Below are positions 1 through 6,376 of a DNA stretch of 21,506 nt, piece by piece. The position numbers and the translations under genes were made by a program. The stretch is from Gemmatimonadales bacterium (GTDB lineage Bacteria; Gemmatimonadota; Gemmatimonadetes; Palauibacterales; Palauibacteraceae). The stretch's first letter is position 1. Every line of letters begins with the position of its first letter. A model generated the notes under the pieces. The model saw only the letters and a list, made by a program, of their open reading frames with translations, was not told the DNA's origin and did not search any database. The stretch spans positions 1 through 21,506 of the forward strand of contig DAOVWI010000015.1 of NCBI GenBank assembly GCA_030636765.1, in the 5' to 3' direction.

Positions 1-81
1 ATCACGGGCGAGCTCTAGGCGCCCGGAAAGCGGGCCATGACAGCCGAGAGGAGGACAGCCCAGCCTTGCCATTCCGGTGGA

Positions 82-378
82 TCAGGACTCGAGACCGGTC
101 CGTCGCTTGAGGGAGGCGATGCGGGCCTTCTCCACGATCTCCTCCGCCTCCTGGAGGGTCCGCGGCTTTCCGCCGCGGGCTTCGGCGGGAAGGAACTCGA
201 GACGGTCACGCAGCTCCGAGGAGGAGGCACCCGCCAACGGACATTCCTCCTTTTCACAGGATGCCACCCTGTCGAGGCATACCACGTTGGAAGGATCCAG
301 CGGCTGCTCGGTTTCCGGGTCCAGCTTTACGAGCACCTCGCTGTCACAGGCGCTGCAGTATGTCACGTAGCTCTTCAT
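82..378 (-). CDS. small Cys-rich hypothetical protein (98 aa)
   Basis: I do not recognise this family, and no function is assigned. The 98-residue protein begins MKSYVTYCSACDSEV. It has a CxxC pair at residues 8 and 11 and further cysteines at 34, 41 and 46, an arrangement that could bind zinc. The C-terminal third, about residues 75-92, is charged and looks helical. The ATG at 378 is preferred over an in-frame GTG six bases upstream, because GGGAGG lies about six bases before the ATG and overlaps the GTG. It starts 25 bases after proC ends and is probably the last gene of the iorA-iorB-proC transcript. No signal peptide or membrane segment is visible. Confidence 0.75.
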   Translation of the reverse strand: MKSYVTYCSACDSEVLVKLDPETEQPLDPSNVVCLDRVASCEKEECPLAGASSSELRDRLEFLPAEARGGKPRTLQEAEEIVEKARIASLKRRTGLES

Positions 379-403
379 GCCCACCTCCCTGTGGTGACAA
401 GTT

Positions 404-1237
404 TTACCCGGCGTCGAAGAGTCCGGCCGCCTTTTCCGCCGATACTAGAATCCCCTTGATCATGGCCGAGCTGAAGCCCTGGTGCTCCATCTCGTTGAGG
501 CCCGCGATCGTGCAGCCGCGGGGGGTGGTGACCCGGTCGATCTCGGCCTCCGGGTGGCTTCCCGCCCCAAGCAGCAGGGATGCGGCGCCCCTCGCCGTTT
601 GAGCCGCAAGCAGCATGGCCTCCTCCGGGTGGAATCCGATCTCGATACCGCCCTGGGTGGCCGCGCGGATCGAGCGAAGGAAGAAGGCGATTCCGCAGGC
701 GCACGTCGCCGTGGCGCTCACCATCAGGTCCTCGTCGATGACGAGAGTTCTGCCGACCGCGTCGAACAGGGAGCGTGCCTGAGCCAGCGCGGCTTCCGAG
801 CTTTCATCGGCCGACAGGCAGGTCATGGACTCGCCGATCTCGATCGCCGTGTTCGGCATCGCGCGAACCACCGGGACCGGCACGCCCAACTGTTCCTGGA
901 TATCCGCCACCGTGGCGTCCGACACGACCGAGATGACGATGTGCCGACCCGAATCCAGAACGTCCCGGATCTCTTCCAGCAGCGGGATGAGTTGCTGAGG
1001 CTGAACGGCGATCAGGAGCGTATCGGCTCGTCGCACCGCTTCCCGGTTGTCGGTCCCAACCTCGAACCCCTGTTCCGCCAGAGACTGGAGAGCGGCGCCG
1101 TGCCGCCGGGTGATGGTGATCTGTCCGGCGGAAAGCTCACCGGAGGCCGCCCAGCCTCGTGCCAGGGCCTGTCCGATGTTCCCACCGCCCAGGATGGCCA
1201 GAGCGCGTGAGTCCGCCGTCGCGTCCGTCTTCGCCAT
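404..1237 (-). CDS. proC: pyrroline-5-carboxylate reductase
   Basis: The product is predicted to reduce 1-pyrroline-5-carboxylate to proline with NAD(P)H, the last step of proline synthesis, in the cytosol. The 277-residue length fits the family. Near the N-terminus AILGGGNIGQALARGW is the dinucleotide-binding loop. VRAMPNTAIEIGES matches the conserved MPNT block. Near the C-terminus TTPRGCTIAGLNEMEHQGF matches the P5C-reductase dimerisation-domain signature. The usual SGSGPAYFF segment is replaced by CACGIAFFL, a variant I associate with Bacteroidetes-type ProC. The ATG is preceded by AGGG and lies 14 bases after the iorB stop, so it is probably cotranscribed with the molybdenum hydroxylase genes. 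The functional link to them is unclear. Confidence 0.93.
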   Translation of the reverse strand: MAKTDATADSRALAILGGGNIGQALARGWAASGELSAGQITITRRHGAALQSLAEQGFEVGTDNREAVRRADTLLIAVQPQQLIPLLEEIRDVLDSGRHIVISVVSDATVADIQEQLGVPVPVVRAMPNTAIEIGESMTCLSADESSEAALAQARSLFDAVGRTLVIDEDLMVSATATCACGIAFFLRSIRAATQGGIEIGFHPEEAMLLAAQTARGAASLLLGAGSHPEAEIDRVTTPRGCTIAGLNEMEHQGFSSAMIKGILVSAEKAAGLFDAG

Positions 1238-1251
1238 CGCCCTTCCCTTTC

Positions 1252-3324
1252 TCAGCCCAGGCGGATCGGTAGATCGCGCACGCGGTCACCCGTCGCGGCG
1301 TACACGGCGTTGGCGACCGCCGGCGCCACCGGGGGCACACCCGGCTCACCTACGCCCGTCGGCGGCTCGTCGCTCTCCACGATGTGCACGCGGATCTCCG
1401 GGACCTCCCGAATCCGCAGGATCGGATAATCGTTGAAGTTGCCCTGCTCCACCCGGCCATCCCGCATCGTGATCTCTCCGTGCAGCGCCAGGCTGAGCCC
1501 GAAGACGGTCGCCCCCTCCATCTGCGCCCGGACGCGGTCCGGATTCACGGCGAGCCCGCAGTCCACGGCGCAGTCGACCCGGTGGACGCGCAGAGCGCCA
1601 TCCGCCACGGAAACCTCTGCCACGTGGGCCACGTAGGTCACGAAGCTGTAGTGGGCCGCGATCCCCAGCCCATGGCCCTGAGGGAGCCCACGTCCCCACC
1701 CCGCCTCGCCCGCCGCCACCTCGATCACCCGGCGCAGGCGCTGCGTGTCGTACGGATACACGCTCTTGTCGGCCCCGTACGCGTTGCTCTCCTCCTCCCA
1801 GAGGTCGATCACCCGGGGCGGGCCGATGAGCTCCAGGAGGTACTCTTTCGGATCGCGACCGGCCAGCGCCGCGAGCTCGTCGACGAAGCAGCCAATGGCG
1901 AAGGAGTGGTGGATGTTGGAGACCGAGCGGATCCAGCCGATCCGGGTGTGCGACGGGGCCTCGCACGCCTCGCAGCGCAGGTTCGGCACGTCGAAGGGCA
2001 CGGTCACGCAGCCGAGCTCGAGCTCACCATCCGTGGGCTGAACCACACCCGCCTGGAAGGTAGCGGAGATGCTGGGAAATGCCGTGCGGTGCAGCCAGCC
2101 CGTGACCAGACCGGAGTCGTCGAGGGCGGCCTCGATCCGCTGCACGCTGATGGCGTGATAGAAGTCGTGCCGCACATCGTCCTCTCGCGACCAGGTCAGC
2201 TGCACCGGAGCCTTCACCTCTCGGGCGACGTACGCCGCCTCCACGACGAAGTCCGGCTTCGACTTGCGGCCGAACGCGCCCCCCAGGAAGGTGACGTGAC
2301 AGGTGACCTTCTCGACAGGCAGGCCGACGATCTCGGCGGCCATCTCCCGCGCCCGCTGCGGCGACTGGACCGGCGCCCAGATCTCGCACGAGTCCTCCTG
2401 CAGGGAGACCACGCACGCCGGCGGCTCCATCGGAGCGTGCGCCAGGTAGGGCACGAAGTACTCCGACGAATGAACCCGCGCGGCGCGTGCCCGTGCCGCG
2501 TCGAAGTCTCCCTCGGAACGCGCCACCCGGCCGGGGACGCCCACCGCTCGCTCCAACGCGACCCGGTAGGAAGCCGAATCGTGGCTCCCGTTCGGACCGT
2601 ACTCCCAGTCGATCTCCAGCGCCTTCCGCCCCTGCATCGCCGCCCACGTGTTCTCGGCCACCACCGCCACGCCGCCGAGGCACGTAAAGCCCGGCGGGCT
2701 GGGGGCCGCCGGAATCTCCACCACTCTCAGCACGCCCGGCACGTTCAGCGCCGAAGACGACTCGTACGAGCGGACCCGACCGCCGACGACCGGAGGGCGC
2801 GCCACGACCGCGTACACCATCCCGGTAAGCCTCGTGTCGATGCCGAAGCCGGCGCGTCCCGTGGTGATATCAAGGTTGTCCACGCCTGCCATCGGCCGGC
2901 CGATGTAACGGAACTCGTCGGGCGACTTGAGGTCGATGTCCTCGGGAACCGGCAGCCGGCCCGCGGCCTCGGCCAGATCGCCGTAGGCCAGGGTCTGGCC
3001 CGTGGCACCGTGGTGGACCTCGTGCTCGCGGGCGACGCACTCGCTCACCGGCACGCCCCACTCGTCGGCCGCTGCCTGCTCGAGCATCCGCCGCGCGGTG
3101 GTGCCCGCTTCACGCAGTCGCTGGAAGTGGTTGCGGACGCTGCGCGATCCGTCGGTGTCCTGGTTCCCGAACGCCGGATCGCCCGGCGCCTGGACGACCC
3201 GCACCCGGGACCAATCGGCCTCCATCTCGTCGGCCACGACGGCAGAGAGACCCGTGCGTACTCCCTGTCCCATCTCCGAGCGAGCGACCACGATCTCGAC
3301 ATCACCGCTCGGATACAGGTGCAC
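1252..3324 (-). CDS. molybdopterin-binding aldehyde/isoquinoline oxidoreductase large subunit (IorB-like), intact body after an in-frame amber codon
   Basis: This is a xanthine dehydrogenase-family molybdenum-hydroxylase catalytic subunit of the exported IorB / aldehyde dehydrogenase type. SEMGQGVRTGL, FLGGAFGRKSKPDF and the C-terminal GEPGVPPVAPAVANAVYAATG are Mo-cofactor and catalytic-Glu blocks of the family. The open frame starts at a GTG (3324) inside LFVHLYPSGD and has no ribosome site. The same frame continues upstream to an ATG at 3501 that encodes a Tat signal, and it is broken only by TAG at 3412-3414. The natural product would therefore span 1252-3501, about 749 residues, usual for the family. 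Partner IorA overlaps the 3501 start by ATGA. As it stands, the gene needs readthrough, suppression, or correction of a base error to give an exported subunit. The substrate cannot be told from sequence. Confidence 0.88.
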   Translation of the reverse strand: MHLYPSGDVEIVVARSEMGQGVRTGLSAVVADEMEADWSRVRVVQAPGDPAFGNQDTDGSRSVRNHFQRLREAGTTARRMLEQAAADEWGVPVSECVAREHEVHHGATGQTLAYGDLAEAAGRLPVPEDIDLKSPDEFRYIGRPMAGVDNLDITTGRAGFGIDTRLTGMVYAVVARPPVVGGRVRSYESSSALNVPGVLRVVEIPAAPSPPGFTCLGGVAVVAENTWAAMQGRKALEIDWEYGPNGSHDSASYRVALERAVGVPGRVARSEGDFDAARARAARVHSSEYFVPYLAHAPMEPPACVVSLQEDSCEIWAPVQSPQRAREMAAEIVGLPVEKVTCHVTFLGGAFGRKSKPDFVVEAAYVAREVKAPVQLTWSREDDVRHDFYHAISVQRIEAALDDSGLVTGWLHRTAFPSISATFQAGVVQPTDGELELGCVTVPFDVPNLRCEACEAPSHTRIGWIRSVSNIHHSFAIGCFVDELAALAGRDPKEYLLELIGPPRVIDLWEEESNAYGADKSVYPYDTQRLRRVIEVAAGEAGWGRGLPQGHGLGIAAHYSFVTYVAHVAEVSVADGALRVHRVDCAVDCGLAVNPDRVRAQMEGATVFGLSLALHGEITMRDGRVEQGNFNDYPILRIREVPEIRVHIVESDEPPTGVGEPGVPPVAPAVANAVYAATGDRVRDLPIRLG

Positions 3325-3411
3325 GAAGAGGTTGGGCGAAAAGGCGTCCGGCGATAGCGCCGTGGCCGCCGCTTCCCCTTCCGCCGTGGCATGGATCCCG
3401 TCACCACACGA

Positions 3412-3501
3412 CTATGTCGAGACTCCGAGGACGAGACCGGAGCCCGCCGCACCGGTCGTGCGAAGGAAATCGCGCCGTGTGACCGCCCCGACCGGCGTCA
3501 T
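3412..3501 (-). other. Tat signal peptide of the IorB-like subunit, ending in in-frame TAG
   Basis: From ATG 3501 the frame reads a 29-residue peptide with TRRDFLRTTG (twin Arg at 9-10) and a hydrophobic GSGLVLGV core. It then reaches TAG at 3414-3412. After the TAG, 29 sense codons lead in the same frame to the GTG at 3324 and the rest of the protein, so there is no frameshift. The ATG overlaps the iorA stop as ATGA, the usual spacing for translationally coupled subunits. This supports it as the true start of iorB. Confidence 0.85.
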
Positions 3502-3986
3502 GGTCCGCCCTTCGCGCGCGCAGCCGTTCGCTCCACCTCCGCCGCAAGCCTGATCGCCGCCCGAATCCGCGGGTAGGTACCACAGCGGCACAGGTTGTCC
3601 TGCTGGGCCTGGTCGATCTGCGCGTCGGTGGGACTCGGGCTCCTGGCAAGCAGCGCGGCCGCGTTCATGATTTGCCCGGCCTGGCAATAACCGCACTGCG
3701 GGACGTTCAGATCACGCCATGCCTGCTGCAGCGGATGGCTCCCATCGGGAGACAGCCCCTCGATCGTCACGACGTCCTTGCCCGACACCGAGGAGATCGG
3801 CGCGACGCACGTTCGAATGGCCTCCCCCTCCACGAGCACGGTGCAGGCTCCGCAGAGTTCCGCCCCACACCCGAACTTGGTGCCCGTGAGCCCGAGCACG
3901 TCCCGCACGACCCAGAGAACCGGCATCTCATCCGGGACGTCGACGGAGCGGCGTTCCCCGTTCACGCTGAAGGTTTGCTTCGGCAT
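3498..3986 (-). CDS. [2Fe-2S] small subunit of molybdenum hydroxylase (IorA-like)
   Basis: This is the electron-transfer subunit of a two-subunit molybdenum hydroxylase. It passes electrons from the Mo site of the IorB-like partner to an external acceptor. Its 162 residues match the family. The plant-type ferredoxin cluster uses C40, C45, C48 and C60 (FGCGAELCGACTV). The second, helical-domain cluster uses C98, C101, C133 and C135 (QCGYCQAGQ and NLCRCGTY). There is no FAD-binding CoxM-type subunit nearby, which fits the Ior-type two-gene layout. The ATG is preceded by GGAGGAAGG. Its stop overlaps the IorB start by four bases. It has no signal of its own and would be exported with the Tat-bearing partner. 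Confidence 0.93.
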   Translation of the reverse strand: MPKQTFSVNGERRSVDVPDEMPVLWVVRDVLGLTGTKFGCGAELCGACTVLVEGEAIRTCVAPISSVSGKDVVTIEGLSPDGSHPLQQAWRDLNVPQCGYCQAGQIMNAAALLARSPSPTDAQIDQAQQDNLCRCGTYPRIRAAIRLAAEVERTAARAKGGP

Positions 3987-4087
3987 CCCTTCCTCCTCTG
4001 TGGTGACAAGCTCGACCCGCCACGAGTCATTCGTGTACAGAGTATCATAGGAATGCGGTGCTTCATAACTAAGCTTGGGGGAGTGTC
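3987..4087. promoter_or_regulatory. divergent intergenic region between iorA and the GMC gene
   Basis: About 100 bases separate the start of iorA (minus) from the ATA codon of the GMC gene (plus). Promoters for both transcripts should lie here, but I see no convincing -35/-10 pair. It contains CTGTGGTGACAAG at 3998-4010, directly before the iorA ribosome site. The same 13-mer occurs at 389-401 before the small Cys-rich gene. The region is more A+T-rich around 4036-4076. Confidence 0.4.
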
Positions 4088-4090
4088 ATA
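4077..4090 (+). promoter_or_regulatory. ribosome site and ATA codon at the start of the GMC gene
   Basis: GGGGGAG at 4077-4083 lies four bases before ATA at 4088. The frame is closed by TAA at 4070-4072, and no ATG, GTG or TTG lies between that stop and 4118. Starting at ATA gives a complete N-terminus, xARREEYDVCVIGTGAGG. The next legal start, GTG 4118, cuts into the first strand of the FAD fold. Confidence 0.5.
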
Positions 4091-5737
4091 GCCAGGCGCG
4101 AAGAGTACGATGTTTGTGTGATCGGCACCGGAGCCGGCGGGAGCGTGATGATCCAGGAGCTGACCGGCGCCGGCTTCCGGGTCGTCGCGCTACAGCGCGG
4201 TCCCTACCTCCGCGCGCCCGATTTCGTCAGCGATGATGAGCTCCGCACGGCCTCGCTCTTCTCGCCCGAGCAGATCGAGACGTGGCGGCCCGACGCGAAC
4301 AGCCCCACCCAGACCGGCCGGTTCAACTTCGTGGCCCACTGCGTGGGGGGCACCATGGCCGAATGGGCCGGGCTGTCCTGGCGGTTCCGGTCGGACGAGT
4401 TCAGGGTGCTCTCCGCCGAGGGGCCGGTGCCGGGCGCCAACCTGGCCGATTGGCCGATCGACTACGAGGAGCTCGAGCCGTACTACGAGCGCGCCGAATG
4501 GGAGTACGGCGTGGCGGGCGACGCGGCGGCGAACCCGTACGGCGCGCCGCGCAGACGGGGCTACCCCAACCCGTCGGTCCCCGACCGGACGGCCAGCCTG
4601 CGGCTCGCTCGGGGGGCGACCAGGCTGGGATACCGGCCCTTCCCTGCCCCGATGGCGATCAACTCCCGGCCGTATCGTGGACGACCCGCCTGCACGTACG
4701 GCGGCGCCTGCTCCGGGTACGGCTGCCCGGTCGGCGCCAGGGGAACCCCGCTGTCCGTGTCGCTCCCCAGGGCCCACACCACGGGCCTGCTGGACCTTCG
4801 GCCCAACTCGCTGGCCTTCCAGATCGAACTGGGGAGGGACGGGCGCGCCCGCAGCGTACGCTACCTGGACCAGGAGCGACGGGAGGAGCGGGAGGTCTTC
4901 GCCCGCCAAATCGTCGTGGCCGGGAACGCCATTGGCACCCCCCATCTTCTTCTCCTGTCCCGCTCCGCGTCCTTTCCAGATGGCCTCGCGAACTCGAGCG
5001 GATTGGTAGGCCGGAACTTGATGTTCCACGTGCTCGTTCAGGTTTCCTTCACCATCGACGAGCCCGCCCTCGGCTTCACCGGGCTGGAGAACCACAGGGC
5101 GATCGACGACCTGCATGCCAGCGATCCACGCCGCGGCTTCATTCGGGGTGGAGTAGTGACAGAGGTGAACTTCCCTCACAAGCAGCCGCTGGGATACGCT
5201 CTGCTCAGCCACACCGACTACGGTGGGGGCCGGCGCAACTGGGGAGGCGCCTTCAAGGAGTACCTTCGGAAGTTCCCGCAGGTGGTGGCGGCAGCGGCGG
5301 TGCTCGAGGATCTCCCGATGGACGAGAACCGCATCGATCTGGATCCGGACGTCGCCGACGCCTACGGCCTCCCCGTGCCCCGAATCACCCACCGGCAGCA
5401 CCCCAACGACCTGGCGATGAGCGCGTGGTACCGGGCGAGGTTGCTCGAGATTGCCGATGCCGGCGGCGCGGTCGAGACGTGGGTTCCACTCGAGGTCACG
5501 GAGGAGAAGCCCACGAAGGGCGGCTCACACATCCACGGGACCTGCCGCATGGGGACCGACCCCTCGCGCTCCGTCGTGGATCGCTGGTGCCGCAGCCACG
5601 ACGTGCCGAACCTGTGGATCGTGGACGCCAGCGTCTTTCCCACCTCCAGCGGCTACAACCCCACACTAACCATCCTGGCCAACGCTTTTCGGGTCGCAGA
5701 CCACTTCGTCGCGGAAGCGAAGAAGGGAGCGCTGTGA
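4088..5737 (+). CDS. GMC-family FAD oxidoreductase (large subunit)
   Basis: This flavoprotein dehydrogenase belongs to the glucose-methanol-choline family, close to the large subunits of membrane-linked gluconate/alcohol dehydrogenases. EYDVCVIGTGAGGSV is the FAD-binding Rossmann loop, and AHCVGGTMAEWAG is a further FAD contact region. A Cys-rich CTYGGACSGYGCPVGAR block lies mid-protein. GGSHIHGTCRMG and SGYNPTLTILANA carry the C-terminal active-site His and Asn. The body is 539 residues from GTG 4118, or 549 from ATA 4088. ATA is preferred because it preserves the first beta strand and follows a purine-rich site. The stop overlaps the start of the Tat subunit by one base, so the pair is a complex. 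The protein has no signal and is probably exported on its partner. The substrate is unknown. Confidence 0.9.
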   Translation: MARREEYDVCVIGTGAGGSVMIQELTGAGFRVVALQRGPYLRAPDFVSDDELRTASLFSPEQIETWRPDANSPTQTGRFNFVAHCVGGTMAEWAGLSWRFRSDEFRVLSAEGPVPGANLADWPIDYEELEPYYERAEWEYGVAGDAAANPYGAPRRRGYPNPSVPDRTASLRLARGATRLGYRPFPAPMAINSRPYRGRPACTYGGACSGYGCPVGARGTPLSVSLPRAHTTGLLDLRPNSLAFQIELGRDGRARSVRYLDQERREEREVFARQIVVAGNAIGTPHLLLLSRSASFPDGLANSSGLVGRNLMFHVLVQVSFTIDEPALGFTGLENHRAIDDLHASDPRRGFIRGGVVTEVNFPHKQPLGYALLSHTDYGGGRRNWGGAFKEYLRKFPQVVAAAAVLEDLPMDENRIDLDPDVADAYGLPVPRITHRQHPNDLAMSAWYRARLLEIADAGGAVETWVPLEVTEEKPTKGGSHIHGTCRMGTDPSRSVVDRWCRSHDVPNLWIVDASVFPTSSGYNPTLTILANAFRVADHFVAEAKKGAL

Positions 5738-6351
5738 TGCCGCTGACGCGGCGAGATTTTGTGGCCCGGAGCGCGTTCTACGGAAGCACCTTCTGGCTGC
5801 TGTGGAACGTCCCGCGCCCCCTGGCCTTCCGGGCCGCCCAGGAGTCCGGCCAGCGTCTGGTCCTCACCGAGGACGAGTGGAAGCTGGTGGAGGCGATCAC
5901 CGGCCGCATCATCCCGACCGACCACGAGCCGGGGGCCATCGAGGCCAACTGCGTGAACTTCATCGACAAGGTGCTCGCGTACGAGGACGCCTATCTCAAG
6001 CCCACCTATTACGGCGGGCTACCCGGCGTCGAGGCGGTGAGCGAAGAGAGGTTCGGCCGGCCGTTCGTCGAGCTCGGCGCGGAGGAGCAGGACGCGGTGC
6101 TCGCGGTCCTGGAGTCCGGAGACGTTCCGAGCTGGCCGTCGGCTCAGGTCGCTCCCGAGGAGTTCTTCGAGGCCGTGCGGGTGCACACGATCATCGGCTT
6201 CCTGGCCGACCCCAGTTACGGCGGAAACCGGGAGTACGCTGGCTGGAAGGTCGTCGGGTATCCCGGACCCCGACACGCCTTAGGCGGCTATTCGCCGGAG
6301 CAGATGATCGGCGAGCAGAACATCAGAACGATCTGGGGCGAGGAGGTCTAG
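5737..6351 (+). CDS. gluconate 2-dehydrogenase subunit 3 family protein (Tat-exported small subunit)
   Basis: This 204-residue protein begins MPLTRRDFVARSAFYGSTF, a twin-arginine signal with a hydrophobic stretch (YGSTFWLLW). The mature part includes LTEDEWKLVEAITGRIIPTD near the start and VRVHTIIGFLADPSYGGNREYAGW later. Both fit the gluconate 2-dehydrogenase subunit 3 family, which partners GMC large subunits and carries them through the Tat system. The ATG overlaps the GMC stop (TGATG). An in-frame GTG three bases upstream is an alternative start. No cytochrome c subunit is present nearby, so the electron acceptor is unknown. The stop lies 25 bases from the convergent citrate synthase stop. 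Confidence 0.9.
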   Translation: MPLTRRDFVARSAFYGSTFWLLWNVPRPLAFRAAQESGQRLVLTEDEWKLVEAITGRIIPTDHEPGAIEANCVNFIDKVLAYEDAYLKPTYYGGLPGVEAVSEERFGRPFVELGAEEQDAVLAVLESGDVPSWPSAQVAPEEFFEAVRVHTIIGFLADPSYGGNREYAGWKVVGYPGPRHALGGYSPEQMIGEQNIRTIWGEEV

Positions 6352-6376
6352 CAGGTCGCCCCAGGCCGTAGATAGT

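Noticed and set aside
1..81. Possible gene start downstream of the small Cys-rich gene on the minus strand
   Set aside because: A frame from ATG near 74 stays open to the window edge, but it is only about 24 codons long with no clear ribosome site or recognisable sequence. The small GCCCG/CGGGC hairpin at 21-35 has no T-run.
1384..3357. Long plus-strand open frame (657 codons) opposite the IorB-like gene
   Set aside because: It mirrors a strongly recognisable molybdopterin subunit. Its translation is Arg/His/Asp-rich with no domain, typical of antisense frames in G+C-rich DNA.
3412..3414. Programmed recoding (pyrrolysine or selenocysteine) at the IorB stop codon
   Set aside because: Selenocysteine uses TGA, and pyrrolysine would be unexpected in a signal-peptide region. 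No structured element stands out after the codon. A base change or sequence error is simpler.
4282..5736. Upstream extension of the Tat small-subunit frame through the GMC gene
   Set aside because: The family start with the Tat signal at 5737 is clear. The extension is an out-of-frame reading of the GMC gene.
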